A stretch of 40,188 nucleotides of DNA from Shinella granuli (GCF_004341885.1 NZ_SLVX01000032.1:1-40188); one strand, 5' to 3'. Shown: positions 15,263-23,589, counted from the stretch's first letter. Numbers and translations: made by a program. Notes: generated by a model from the letters alone, not told the origin.

Positions 15263-15818
15263 TCAGTAGAAACCCAGCTCTTGTACGCTGATATCAGCGT
15301 CATGGTTGCGACCATAGGCAACGATCCCCACCGATGTGAGGCCCTCTGCACGCGGAACGTCGCGCAATAGTGGACCGGAGGGGGCAAAGTCGGTGAAAGG
15401 AAGCCGGACTTCGGTCCAACTACCGTTTACCTCAAACCCGGCCTGGTAGTATTGCCAAGGCAGGATCGTGCCTCTGGTGCGTAGATGAACGAAATAGCGT
15501 TGATCATTGCCGCGTATAATCAAGCGGATGCCGACCGTTCCTTCAGGCGGAGTGTCGACGAGGGTCCATTTGCATCTGGATGAAGCCGCCATTGTTTTCG
15601 AGACTGACGCGCCCAGTCATTTGCGCATGCGTGCGCCCGTTTTCCGCAACGAAGCGCATCTGGCCCGACGAAGCACCTCCCATGACGGTATCTGTAAAGA
15701 ACCGCCAGCGCGTTTCTGGTTGAAGTTTGAAATCCTCCATCATCACCTCACTCGCGAGCGTTTGCGAAACACCCCACAGCGCAAAAATCGCCACTGTGGC
15801 AAGACTTTTGAAACGCAT
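15263..15818 (-). pseudogene. CIA30-family secreted protein, split by a one-base frameshift
   Basis: The first part (from 15818) has a signal peptide MRFKSLATVAIFALWGVSQTLA, then FTDTVMGGASSGQMRFV and VSLENNGGFIQMQMD. It then runs into a stop at about 15543. The second part, in the next frame, continues LVDTPPEGTVGIRLIIRGN, YFVHLRTRG, and WTEVRLPFTDF to a stop at 15263. Removing one base from the GGG run at 15562-15564 restores a single protein of about 184 residues across the junction. CIA30 (complex I intermediate-associated protein 30) domains occur in many secreted bacterial proteins of unknown role. It follows the methyltransferase by 78 bases. The frameshift may be real or a sequencing error. 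Confidence 0.8.
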
Positions 15819-15896
15819 CTGTTCTACCTTCTGGGGTTGAAGGCCAACTTGCTTTGGAGCTCAGTTTTGCACAACATGGCCGATCGGAAAGCCGAC

Positions 15897-16526
15897 CTAG
15901 TGTCCCATGTTTGGTTTCTGCGCCACGATATAGGGGTTCTGCCAGGATATGCCGAATACCCGCTCTTCGACGATCTGGAAGCCAGTGTCGATTATAGCCT
16001 GCCGAAGCTGCGAGACCGTGAGCGGTGTCACCGCAGGAAACATGCCCACGGTTCGAAGCACTGCAAACAGGATCCGGAATTTCAGTTTTAGATCGGCAAA
16101 GCACCATGTCTTGGAAATCAGCAGGCCGCCGGGCTTGAGATTGGCAAAAACCTTGTCCAATGTGGAAGGCTGATCGTCCACCAGATGAAGAACGTTGAAG
16201 GCGCATATGACGTCAAAAGGCCCGCCGTCAAAGGCGTTGGTCGCGTCAGCTACCTGGAAGACCACGTTCTTGCCGGCAGGTTTTGCGCGTGCGATCGCGA
16301 TCATTTCAGACGAGAAGTCCGTCGCCGCCCAGTGCGACACTTGAGCAGCAAGTCGAATGGCCGTTCCGCCAGTCCCACACCCCAACTCCAGAACGCGATC
16401 CGACAGCTTGAGACGTGAAGCAATGTCACTCAACATGGCGTCATAGGCCGCAACATCCTTGAGCGGCCGGGCTGCGTAGCGCCCCGCGATACGGTTCCAG
16501 AACTTCTGCTGCTTTGAGTATGTCAT
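15897..16526 (-). CDS. Class I SAM-dependent methyltransferase
   Basis: This is a 209-residue soluble enzyme. The AdoMet-binding motif I is VLELGCGTGGTAIRLA, followed by an acidic residue in WAATDFSSEMIAIAR, then FDVICAFNVLHLVDD and a LKPGGLLISKTW strand, the usual motif order of class I methyltransferases. The substrate is not evident. A start at 16526 (MTYSKQQKFW) fits the family; an in-frame ATG at 16559 adds eleven residues and neither has a strong ribosome-binding site. It is transcribed leftward with the CIA30-family gene. Members of this general type modify lipids, quinones or small molecules. Confidence 0.88.
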   Translation of the reverse strand: MTYSKQQKFWNRIAGRYAARPLKDVAAYDAMLSDIASRLKLSDRVLELGCGTGGTAIRLAAQVSHWAATDFSSEMIAIARAKPAGKNVVFQVADATNAFDGGPFDVICAFNVLHLVDDQPSTLDKVFANLKPGGLLISKTWCFADLKLKFRILFAVLRTVGMFPAVTPLTVSQLRQAIIDTGFQIVEERVFGISWQNPYIVAQKPNMGH

Positions 16527-16675
16527 TCTCAATCCACTATCTGAGGGGCGCAACAACACCGCTGGACTTACCCCAGGCGCAGAAAGCTACCACAATGTTC
16601 ATGTCGGCAAGGATCCTTTTGGGTCCGTGCGCCGCCCATCGACCAGGCATGGGTTTGCGATGGTCTGACGGACCG

Positions 16676-16863
16676 TCATTTGGGCCCCAAGATGGTTTCG
16701 AGACCAGCCTCCTGGGGTAGCCCTGCAATGCTATCGATGGTGCCGTCCTCTTGTCTGTAGACAATGGCGGGCGTGCCGCCAAACCCCAGTTCTGTCATCA
16801 GTGCGGCATTGCTTTCCAGCTTTGCCGTGACAGAGGCTTCGATTGAGGCCAGGGGCGAGATAC
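16676..16863 (-). pseudogene. 3' fragment of a DsbC/DsbG-family thiol:disulfide interchange protein
   Basis: The frame reading leftward to the TGA at 16676-16678 encodes about 62 residues, ISPLASIEASVTAKLES, then MTELGFGGTPAIVYRQEDG and IDSIAGLPQEAG. The GFGGTPAIV segment is the cis-Pro region of the thioredoxin fold, and the Gly-x-Leu-Pro end is typical of DsbC/DsbG isomerases. The active-site CxxC half is missing. The coding similarity ends at 16863, exactly where an IS3-type terminal sequence begins, so the gene was cut by insertion. It was presumably a periplasmic disulfide isomerase. Confidence 0.75.
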
Positions 16864-17110
16864 TGAACCGCCCCGGCTTTACCGGAGACCGTTTGGCTTA
16901 AGTTATGCGGCCATGGCTGGTGCGTCCAGCATGGCGTAGTATCGTTCTTCGGCCTCGGCTGGCGGTATGTTGCCGATGGGCTCCAGAAGGCGGCGGTTGT
17001 TGAACCAATCGACCCATTCGAGCGTGGCGAACTCCACGGCTTCGAAGTTGCGCCATGGTCCTCGCCGATGGATGACCTCGGCCTTGTAAAGACCGTTGAT
17101 CGTTTCGGCG
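16864..17110 (-). mobile_element. IS3-family element remnant (right end and 3' part of orfB)
   Basis: The end TGAACCGCCCCGGCTTTACC at 16864-16883 matches the typical terminal repeat of IS3-group elements. Reading leftward from about 17109 the frame gives AETINGLYKAEVIHRRGPW, then FEAVEFATLEWVDWFNNRRL and a tail YYAMLDAPAMAA with stop at about 16903. This is the C-terminal part of the OrfB integrase with the final Glu region of its DDE site. Everything upstream of AETIN is missing because an IS6 element starts at 17111. The remnant cannot transpose by itself. Confidence 0.8.
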
Positions 17111-18001
17111 GGGCTTGTCGCAAACATTTTCGGAGCGCGCAATTATCCACTGAGCGTCCTCGTTTTCATGCTTTGTTAACCTTTTGTAGTCCGAAGAGGT
17201 GCGCGAGCAGATCGTTCTGATCATTTACGGTCCACACGCCGGAAAAGCCGAAGCCCTTCTTCAGCCAGAGCATGGCTTCGAAGCCTGCGATTGTCCGACG
17301 CGCCGTTTTGAAGGATTGGAAGCCGCCGATCTTGGGCATGTTCTTCTTAACCCGAAAATGGTCACTCTCGATGCGTTGTTGGAGATGCTTTGTGACGTAG
17401 TGCACAGGGTTGGGCTGAAGCAGACCATCATCTACCGATGCTTTAATCGCGGATGGGAAGGTATTCGCTCCATCCGTGCCGATCTTCTTAGGCGATAACA
17501 GGGGCTCGTCTTTGAGCATTTTGCGGAAGAACCTCTTTGCAGCATCCAGGTCGCGCCTGGCCGCCAGCAGGAAATCCATCGGGTTTCCATGCTTATCGAT
17601 CGCCCGGTACAGATAGCGCCACTTGCCGCGGATCTTCACGTACGTTTCGTCGATCCGGATCGAACCACAATGCGGGCGTCGGAACTGGCGAAGCCGCTTC
17701 TCGATCATCGGCGCATAAGCCAAAACCCAGCGGTTGACAGTGCTGTGATCGACCTCGAAACCACGTTCCCGAAACATCTCCTCAAGGTCTCGATAGCTGA
17801 GCGGATAGCGCAGATACCAGGCCACCGCCTGCATGATGAGCCATGCCTCGAAATGCCGACCTTTGAAGTTGTCCTTTGATTGGCGCTTCAGCTTGTCGGC
17901 AATGGCATTCAGAATCATGGCTACGCTCCGCTACATTGGGAGCGGCAATTTCTCCGCTGGTGGTCAACAGGCCGTTAACCAAGAAAATTTGCGACAGGCC
18001 C
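17111..18001 (-). mobile_element. IS6-family insertion sequence
   Basis: The left end begins GGGCTTGTCGCAAA (17111-17124) and the right end, read inward on the minus strand, begins GGGCCTGTCGCAAA (18001-17988): 13 of 14 bases agree. Between them is one complete transposase. The size, about 890 bases, is normal for IS6. The flanking octamers, TTTCGGCG and TTTCAGGT, are not a clean 8-bp target duplication, and the IS3 orfB on the left does not resume on the right. This points to an IS6-mediated deletion or cointegrate event after insertion. Confidence 0.85.
17166..17918 (-). CDS. IS6-family transposase
   Basis: This 250-residue DDE transposase has the N-terminal HTH-like region SYRDLEEMFRERGFEVDHST followed by VNRWVLAYAP. 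The catalytic triad is Asp90 in SIRIDETYVKIRG, Asp149 in IGTDGANTFPSAI and Glu184 in RIESDHFRVKK. The 34-residue spacing between the last two is the IS6 hallmark. The protein appears intact, so the element may be active. It moves by replicative transposition through cointegrates, which can leave deletions next to it, in line with the disrupted genes on both sides. Confidence 0.93.
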   Translation of the reverse strand: MILNAIADKLKRQSKDNFKGRHFEAWLIMQAVAWYLRYPLSYRDLEEMFRERGFEVDHSTVNRWVLAYAPMIEKRLRQFRRPHCGSIRIDETYVKIRGKWRYLYRAIDKHGNPMDFLLAARRDLDAAKRFFRKMLKDEPLLSPKKIGTDGANTFPSAIKASVDDGLLQPNPVHYVTKHLQQRIESDHFRVKKNMPKIGGFQSFKTARRTIAGFEAMLWLKKGFGFSGVWTVNDQNDLLAHLFGLQKVNKA

Positions 18002-18003
18002 TT

Positions 18004-18141
18004 TCAGGTTCTATCGTCCATAGTTTGCGAGGCTTTGGGTGTCGCCCGGTCGAATATTGCCGCGCGTGCCCCAGGCTCCCCTTCCAGAGTCAGAGGGCGC
18101 CCGCCACTGCGTCTGAGCCTTTCGGGGACTAAGTTCGGCAT
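18004..18141 (-). pseudogene. Short stub, possibly the N-terminus of a TetR-family regulator truncated by IS6
   Basis: A 45-residue frame from the ATG at 18141 reads MPNLVPERLRRSGGRPLTLE, then GEPGARAAIFDRAT, and stops three bases from the IS6 end. The GGRP ... ARxAIxDxAT pattern resembles the start of TetR-type repressors (basic arm, GRP, then the first helix), but the rest of the HTH is absent. A 27-bp palindrome lies 13 bases upstream of the start, as expected for an autoregulated repressor. No Shine-Dalgarno sequence is visible. The assignment is tentative. Confidence 0.35.
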
Positions 18142-18154
18142 GAGATAGAGGAGC

Positions 18155-18181
18155 ATATTTTGCGCAATATGCGCAAAATAT
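18155..18181. promoter_or_regulatory. 27-bp palindrome with TTTGCGCA/TGCGCAAA half sites
   Basis: The arms ATATTTTGCGCA (18155-18166) and TGCGCAAAATAT (18170-18181) are perfect inverse complements separated by ATA. A dimeric DNA-binding protein is the obvious reader. The same half site recurs as a second inverted pair at 18448-18486, nearer the chemoreceptor gene. The palindrome is just upstream of the regulator-like stub on the minus strand and about 420 bases upstream of the chemoreceptor. The 18182-18447 interval shows no gene; it holds one short hairpin (CTCTGCC at 18319-18325 with GGCAGAG at 18332-18338) without a T tract. Confidence 0.6.
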
Positions 18182-18447
18182 GCGAAATATCAGCCGCGAA
18201 TTAAGTAATCGGCAACCCTTTCCGCGTCATAGATAAGGTGACCGAATGAGCGCACCTCATCGCTGACATGACGTTAGGTTCGGCGCAACTGATCTGTAAA
18301 TATGCAGGACAACCTAGCCTCTGCCGCGTTTGGCAGAGTAACGGTATTCTGTGCCTTCTTCACGGGGCAACCACGATGACGAAATCATCTTTCCTCCCAA
18401 TCCGCCAGGATGCCGAGAACCGCACCTTTTGGTTTGCTCCGATTAGT

Positions 18448-18486
18448 GTTTGCGCAATAGATTAGCCGCAGGGGAACTGCGCAAAC
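18448..18486. promoter_or_regulatory. Second TTTGCGCA inverted repeat, upstream of the double-PAS chemoreceptor
   Basis: GTTTGCGCA (18448-18456) and TGCGCAAAC (18478-18486) are perfect 9-base inverse arms with a 21-base loop. The centre is about 135 bases before the chemoreceptor start, a normal place for an operator or activator site. It shares the 8-base core with the palindrome at 18155. Two inverted pairs of the same core within 330 bases suggest cooperative binding of one regulator. Confidence 0.5.
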
Positions 18487-18600
18487 AACAATTGAGATTC
18501 GGCACGCTTCCACGTTGGCAAGAAGCCAATCATACGGCCACCTCACACAGCTATAGCCGCACGCATCGACCAGAGACACGCCGCGCGACAGGAGTCGAAT

Positions 18601-20367
18601 ATGCTCTCCCTCAACAAGATTCTGGATTCCACAAATGTATATGCGGCTCTATCGCGCTCGCAGGCGGTGATAGAATTTGACCTTTCTGGGAACGTTCTCT
18701 CGGCAAACGAGAATTTCTGCCGCTCCCTTGGATACACCCAGTCGGAAATCCTCGGGAAGCATCACCGGATTTTTTGTGACGCGCCATATGCGGCCAGCGA
18801 AGAATATCGGCAGTTCTGGGCGCGGCTGGCTCGCGGCGAATACGATTCGAACAGCTATAGGCGGCTACGCAAGGACGGAAGCGATATCTGGCTCCGCGCG
18901 ACCTATAACCCCGTCTTGCGGGGTGGGAAGCCTTACAAGGTCGTCAAATTTGCAACCGACATCACTGACGCGCGGCATCAATCGGTCGAGGATGCCAGTA
19001 AGCTGGATGCACTGTCACGTTCCCAGGCCCTCATTGAGTTTACGCCAACGGGCGAAATCCTCGGAGCGAACGAAAACTTCTGTGCCGCGCTTGGTTATGC
19101 GCTCGCCGAAATCGTCGGCAAACATCATCGCATGTTCTGTGATCCGACCTATGTGCAGACACAGGCCTACACAGACTTCTGGCAAAGCCTGGCTGACGGC
19201 CAGTTTGTGGCAAACGAGTTCGTACGTTACGGCAAGGGTGGTCGCGAAATTTGGATTCAGGCAGCCTACAATCCGGTTCGTGACTTGAATGGGCGCGTCT
19301 TCAAAGTCGTCAAGATCGCAACGGACGTGACGGAACGCATGTCCGCCATCAATATGCTTGGCAATGTCTTGAAGGCACTGGCGGAAGGTGATCTCACGCA
19401 GCGTCTTGCGCAAACTTTCGTCCCCTCGATGGAAGGCGTGCGCAAGGATTTCAATGATGCTATTGCGGGACTGCACGAGACGATGCGGACCGTCGAAGCC
19501 AACGCCGATGCAATCGCATCTGGTGCACAGGAGATTCGATCCGCGGCCGACGATCTGGCAAAGCGCACAGAACAGCAGGCAGCCTCCGTCGAGGAGACAG
19601 CCGCAGCACTTGAAGAAATTACAACAACAGTCGCAGATTCAAGCCGGCGAGCCGATGAAGCTGGCGTTCTCGTCAGCAAAACGCGGGTTGGAGCTGAGAA
19701 GTCAGGGGAAGTCGTCAAGAAGGCCATTTCCGCCATGGAGCAGATCGAACAATCCTCGCGCGAAATTTCCAGCATCATCGGCGTCATTGATGAGATCGCT
19801 TTCCAGACAAACCTCCTCGCGTTGAACGCAGGCGTCGAGGCAGCAAGGGCAGGCGAGGCCGGGAAAGGCTTTGCAGTTGTTGCCCAGGAGGTTCGAGAAC
19901 TCGCGCAACGCTCTGCCAGCGCAGCCAAGGACATCAAGGGGTTGATCATCACATCCGGGGAACAGGTCCGAAACGGGGTGGCGCTGGTCGGCGAGACCGG
20001 GCGGGCCCTGCAGGAAATCCTGGTGCAAGTGCAGGACGTCCACACCAACGTTACTGCGATCGTCGAGGCATCTCGCGAACAATCCGTCGGGCTACGGGAG
20101 ATAAACCAGGCGGTCAATGCTATGGACCAGACGACACAGCAAAATGCGGCGATGGTGGAAGAAAGTACCGCCGCGAGCCATGCCATGGCGCGTGAGGCAG
20201 ATTCCCTGCACGAACTCATCCGCCGCTTCCGTCTCACGGGAAGCGCGCCGTCAATTCAGCAGATGGCAACCGCCGTGCCTACTTCACGACTTCATGTTGT
20301 CGCCCGCACGATGCGCGCATCTCGCGGTTCGGCAATGTCGGCTGCGGAATCCTGGGAGGAATTTTGA
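18601..20367 (+). CDS. Cytosolic methyl-accepting chemotaxis protein with two PAS domains
   Basis: This 588-residue receptor has no membrane segment. Two near-duplicate PAS domains (about residues 15-120 and 137-245) share RSQAxIEF, ANENFCxxLGY and GKHHRxFCD. A HAMP-like stretch follows (MLGNVLKALAEGDLTQRLA), then the signalling domain with hairpin tip [20 protein letters not shown] and adaptation helices rich in Gln/Glu pairs. The C-terminus is SWEEF, a CheR/CheB-tethering pentapeptide like NWETF in E. coli Tar. AGGAG lies nine bases before the ATG. Architecture resembles the cytosolic PAS receptor McpY of Sinorhizobium. It probably senses redox or energy state inside the cell; PAS cofactors cannot be read from the sequence. 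No che genes are adjacent. Confidence 0.93.
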   Translation: MLSLNKILDSTNVYAALSRSQAVIEFDLSGNVLSANENFCRSLGYTQSEILGKHHRIFCDAPYAASEEYRQFWARLARGEYDSNSYRRLRKDGSDIWLRATYNPVLRGGKPYKVVKFATDITDARHQSVEDASKLDALSRSQALIEFTPTGEILGANENFCAALGYALAEIVGKHHRMFCDPTYVQTQAYTDFWQSLADGQFVANEFVRYGKGGREIWIQAAYNPVRDLNGRVFKVVKIATDVTERMSAINMLGNVLKALAEGDLTQRLAQTFVPSMEGVRKDFNDAIAGLHETMRTVEANADAIASGAQEIRSAADDLAKRTEQQAASVEETAAALEEITTTVADSSRRADEAGVLVSKTRVGAEKSGEVVKKAISAMEQIEQSSREISSIIGVIDEIAFQTNLLALNAGVEAARAGEAGKGFAVVAQEVRELAQRSASAAKDIKGLIITSGEQVRNGVALVGETGRALQEILVQVQDVHTNVTAIVEASREQSVGLREINQAVNAMDQTTQQNAAMVEESTAASHAMAREADSLHELIRRFRLTGSAPSIQQMATAVPTSRLHVVARTMRASRGSAMSAAESWEEF

Positions 20368-20441
20368 GCACCCACCCTGTTAGATTTACCTAAATTTACA
20401 CTTGATGGCTGATGATTGCCATCGAAACACAGGGGGGATTT

Positions 20442-20540
20442 ATGTTCGGAAATAGCTCCAAAGCACGCTACGCGCGCATTCGCTCGAAGGCCTGGCTCAA
20501 ATATGATGTCGGTGATGAAGTTTATGATGCATACCAATAA
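20442..20540 (+). CDS. Short ORF (32 aa) overlapping the start of the PAS-GGDEF-EAL gene
   Basis: An ATG behind AGGGGGGATTT, the best ribosome-binding site in this gap, opens a frame that reads MFGNSSKARYARIRSKAWLK, continues YDVGDEVYDAYQ and stops at 20540. It overlaps the likely start region of the next gene in another frame. It might be a small basic protein, a leader peptide coupling translation to the cyclase gene, or the original N-terminus of that protein separated by a frameshift. Nothing decides between these. Confidence 0.35.
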   Translation: MFGNSSKARYARIRSKAWLKYDVGDEVYDAYQ

Positions 20541-22341
20541 TAAGGTCGCTCATTCCGAAGAAAGTGACGCGACAGATAAGATGGCGCAATCCCTGATGGA
20601 TGTGGCCATCAAGTTGCAGGGCGCTCCATGGCTCAGCGCCGAGCAGGATTTCATCCGCTACGCGCTCGATGCCGCAGCAATCGTAGCTATCACCGATGTC
20701 CGTGGCACCATCACCTACGTGAACAGCAAGTTCTGTGAAATCAGCGGCTATAGCGAGGCTGAGCTGATTGGCGAAAACCATCGCAAGCTCAAATCCAGCC
20801 ACCACGACACAGCATTCTTTCGCGCGATGTACCGAGAGATCGCACACGGACGCGTCTGGCACGGAGAAATCTGCAACCGACGCAAAGATGGTTCCCTATA
20901 CTGGGTCGACACGACAATCGTGCCGCATCTGTCCGAGGCCGGAAAGGCCGATAGCTACACCTCGATCCGGTTCGATATTACAGCGCGCAAACAGCTTGAA
21001 GCCGATCTACGGGCGAGCCGGGAGCATCAGAAGCGCATTGCCAGTCTCGACCCATTGACCAACCTGCCGAACCGACGAAGCTTTCAGGAGAACCTGGAAG
21101 CGACAGTTGATGATTTTGTAGGTTCTGGCCGTGCATTCCATCTTGCCCTTCTCGACGTCGATACATTCAAGGAAGTGAACGATTCATTCGGGCACTCGAT
21201 GGGCGACCACCTCCTGCAAACCGTTGCATCCCGCCTCGGCGAACTCTGTCAGGGGCGAGGCTTCATAGCCCGGTTAGGCGGTGACGAATTCGGCATCATA
21301 CTGCTCGAGGGAACACCTTCTGCCGCTCGCGCCTTCTTTGAGGAAACTCTTGAGGTGGCCAGGCGGCCAATCCAGATAGGTGCGGCCGCACGGCGCTTTT
21401 CGTTGAGCCTCGGTGTTGCTGTTTTTCCCGAGAATGGGAATGATGCGGAAAATCTGTTCCAGGCGGCAGACCTTGCCCTTTATCATGCAAAGTCCCTTGG
21501 GCGCGATCGCTTCGAACTCTTCCATCCCAAGCTCAAGGAAGTTGCCGAATATCGCTCGCAGCTGCTGCTGGAGATCGAGGATGGTCTACGGCTTGATGCA
21601 TTCGAGCTTTACTATCAACCGATCGTACCCGCTGTTGGTAGCGGACTGATATCTCTGGAAGCGCTCATGCGATGGCGGCACCCTCAGCACGGGTTGTTGA
21701 CGCCAAGCAATTTTCAGGAAGGGTTTTCCGATCCTGTCGTTCGGGCAGCGATTGGCATGTTCGTTCTCGAACGATCCTTCAAGGACATCGCTGATATGAC
21801 GGCGGAGCAACTCCCTTTGGAGCGCGTTGCGATCAACCTCACGAACTCCGACTTCCGATCGGATGCTTTTGTGGACCAGTTTTTCGAGCTATCCGCGGAA
21901 ACAGGAATCCCTCTGGAGAAGTTCTGTGTGGAAGTGACGGAGAGCATGTTCCTTGGCTCCCACCAGAAGCGCGTAAAACAGGGGTTGCATCGTCTGCACG
22001 ATGCAGGTGTGGAGATTGCTTTTGATGACTTTGGAACGGGCTACGCCTCGCTGACCCATCTGCGTCAACTGCCAATCGACAAACTGAAAATCGACCGCAG
22101 CTTTGTCGCCAATATGGTGACATGCCAAGAGGATCAGGCGATCATTCGTGGCGTGATCGATATCGCCCATAGCCTCGGTAAAACAGTTACGGCGGAGGGC
22201 GTCGAAACCATGGAACAAGTGGAATTACTTACCGAGATGAAGTGCGACCATCTACAAGGCTGGTATTTCAGCACGGCGTGCCCTCCTGGGCATCTGCCGA
22301 GGCTCATAGGGTCCATGCGGGCAACCCTTCGAGCGGTGTAA
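20503..22341 (+). CDS. PAS-GGDEF-EAL cyclic-di-GMP cyclase/phosphodiesterase
   Basis: From the ATG at 20503 this is a 612-residue soluble protein; the frame stays open to 20416 (TTG), so the start is uncertain. A PAS/PAC sensor domain (about residues 48-165: IVAITDVRGTITYVNSKFCE, then SEAELIGENHRKLKSS) precedes a diguanylate cyclase domain with intact RLGGDEFG (GGDEF at 259-263). No canonical RxxD inhibitory site lies just before it. The EAL domain has LEALMRW (EAL 386-388), INLTNSDF, VEVTES, FDDFGTGYAS, KLKIDRSF and AEGVET, so the metal and catalytic residues are all present. It can in principle make and degrade c-di-GMP; the PAS input may set the balance. It lies between a chemoreceptor and a dehydrogenase gene. 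Confidence 0.92.
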   Translation: MMSVMKFMMHTNNKVAHSEESDATDKMAQSLMDVAIKLQGAPWLSAEQDFIRYALDAAAIVAITDVRGTITYVNSKFCEISGYSEAELIGENHRKLKSSHHDTAFFRAMYREIAHGRVWHGEICNRRKDGSLYWVDTTIVPHLSEAGKADSYTSIRFDITARKQLEADLRASREHQKRIASLDPLTNLPNRRSFQENLEATVDDFVGSGRAFHLALLDVDTFKEVNDSFGHSMGDHLLQTVASRLGELCQGRGFIARLGGDEFGIILLEGTPSAARAFFEETLEVARRPIQIGAAARRFSLSLGVAVFPENGNDAENLFQAADLALYHAKSLGRDRFELFHPKLKEVAEYRSQLLLEIEDGLRLDAFELYYQPIVPAVGSGLISLEALMRWRHPQHGLLTPSNFQEGFSDPVVRAAIGMFVLERSFKDIADMTAEQLPLERVAINLTNSDFRSDAFVDQFFELSAETGIPLEKFCVEVTESMFLGSHQKRVKQGLHRLHDAGVEIAFDDFGTGYASLTHLRQLPIDKLKIDRSFVANMVTCQEDQAIIRGVIDIAHSLGKTVTAEGVETMEQVELLTEMKCDHLQGWYFSTACPPGHLPRLIGSMRATLRAV

Positions 22342-22413
22342 GAGATTGTTCGCTCCAGCGAGTACAGCGATGAGGCCCCGTTCGGACTACGATCTGGATG
22401 GGGGGCGCTTCGA

Positions 22414-23436
22414 ATGCAGGAATTGATACAGATGCCAACAGACGTCAGGTTACCGGAAAACGATCTGCTGGCGCTGGCGCTGGACTTCTTGCTTTCGCAT
22501 GGTCTCAACGCGCCGCAAGGTCATTCTCTGGCGCGAATGCTCGTGGATGCACAACGCGACGGCAGCTTTTCCCATGGCCTGCAACGTTTGCCGGGAACGC
22601 TGAATACGATGAAGCATCCGCGGTTCAACAGGCATGCTGATCCTGCCCCGGAAAGCGTTTCTCCTGCTGTTGTTCGGGTCGATGCCCAGTTCGGCTTTTC
22701 CTGCCTGGCCGCTGAAAGAGGCATTGATGCCTTGATCGGGAAAGCCGGCACGATCGGCATCGGCCTGCTGGCCGTCAACAATGGCTTCCATTCGACGGCC
22801 TTGTGGCCGCTGGTCGAACGTATTGCCGCGGCCGGTCTTGTTGGTCTCTCGATGAACCCCACCCATGCCTGGGTCGCGCCCGCTGGTGGGACAAAAGGCC
22901 TGCTTGGCACCAATCCGCTCGCTTTCGCCTGGCCACGAAAAGGCAAGCCGCCCTATGTCTTCGACTTCGCGACGTCCGCCGCCTCCCGTGCCGATATCGC
23001 CATGCATCGCAACGCCGGCAGGGAAATCCCCGACGGTTGGGGATTGAACGGCCAGGGTGAGTGCACGACCGATCCGGCCGAAGTTCTCGCAGGGGCGATG
23101 CTTCCGTTCGGCGGTCACAAGGGGTCGGCGATCGCGACCATGATCGAATTGATGGCCGGTCCCCTGATCGGAGATCGCATGAGCCGACAGTCGCAGGACT
23201 TCGATCACGGTGCCGATGCTGCTCCCTGTCATGGCGAACTGCTGCTGGCTTTTTCACCCGACATCATCGGCGGTGCCGGTGTCGGCGAAGGAGCCGAAAG
23301 GTTGTTCGCTGGATTTTCCGATCAAGGTGCGCGCTTGCCGGGTGACCGGCGCTACCGGATGCGAGAGGTCAGCGCCCGCGACGGCATCGCGGTTTCGAGC
23401 GCGCTGCTACAGAAAATCCGTTCACAAACGGCATGA
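22414..23436 (+). CDS. Malate/L-lactate dehydrogenase-family oxidoreductase (Ldh/DpkA-like)
   Basis: This 340-residue NAD(P)H-dependent enzyme belongs to the Ldh_2 (YlbC/YiaK) family, which includes delta1-piperideine-2-carboxylate reductase, ureidoglycolate dehydrogenase and sulfolactate dehydrogenase. Visible features are SHGLQRLPGTL (conserved substrate-binding Ser-His near residue 53), VNNGFHSTALWPLVERIA (His-containing active-site stretch), GTNPLAFAWPR, VFDFATSAASRADI and FGGHKGSAIATMIELMAG. The length is normal. The fit to piperideine/pyrroline-2-carboxylate reductases of amino-acid catabolism is best by general look, but substrate cannot be fixed. No catabolic partner is adjacent, so the gene seems isolated among signalling genes. 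Confidence 0.85.
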   Translation: MQELIQMPTDVRLPENDLLALALDFLLSHGLNAPQGHSLARMLVDAQRDGSFSHGLQRLPGTLNTMKHPRFNRHADPAPESVSPAVVRVDAQFGFSCLAAERGIDALIGKAGTIGIGLLAVNNGFHSTALWPLVERIAAAGLVGLSMNPTHAWVAPAGGTKGLLGTNPLAFAWPRKGKPPYVFDFATSAASRADIAMHRNAGREIPDGWGLNGQGECTTDPAEVLAGAMLPFGGHKGSAIATMIELMAGPLIGDRMSRQSQDFDHGADAAPCHGELLLAFSPDIIGGAGVGEGAERLFAGFSDQGARLPGDRRYRMREVSARDGIAVSSALLQKIRSQTA

Positions 23437-23589
23437 AGCGATACCAGCTTCCCGTTCAAGCCTTTCAACGCCGCACCTTTGGGGAGCTGAGGGGATGGCG
23501 TCGCCTAAACTTGTCGCAATTCGCGGCGAAGATTTGTGTTGTGAGTTCATGCTGAACCGCGACTTGCGGGGCGGATCAAGCTAGCCGGC

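Noticed and set aside
16731..17150. Minus-strand frame spanning the dsbG fragment and IS3 end
   Set aside because: It crosses two unrelated real coding segments in the wrong frame and is Arg/Pro-rich.
18002..18009. 8-bp target duplication of the IS6 element
   Set aside because: TTTCAGGT and the left flank TTTCGGCG agree at only five of eight bases.
18319..18338. Hairpin CTCTGCC/GGCAGAG as a terminator
   Set aside because: No T tract follows on either strand and no gene ends there.
19266..20237. Long minus-strand frame (323 aa) inside the double-PAS receptor
   Set aside because: Ser/Arg-rich shadow of the receptor; similar shadows occur opposite every chemoreceptor here.
20404..20423. GATGGC/GCCATC hairpin after the double-PAS receptor
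   Set aside because: Only six pairs and no T tract; too weak to call a terminator.
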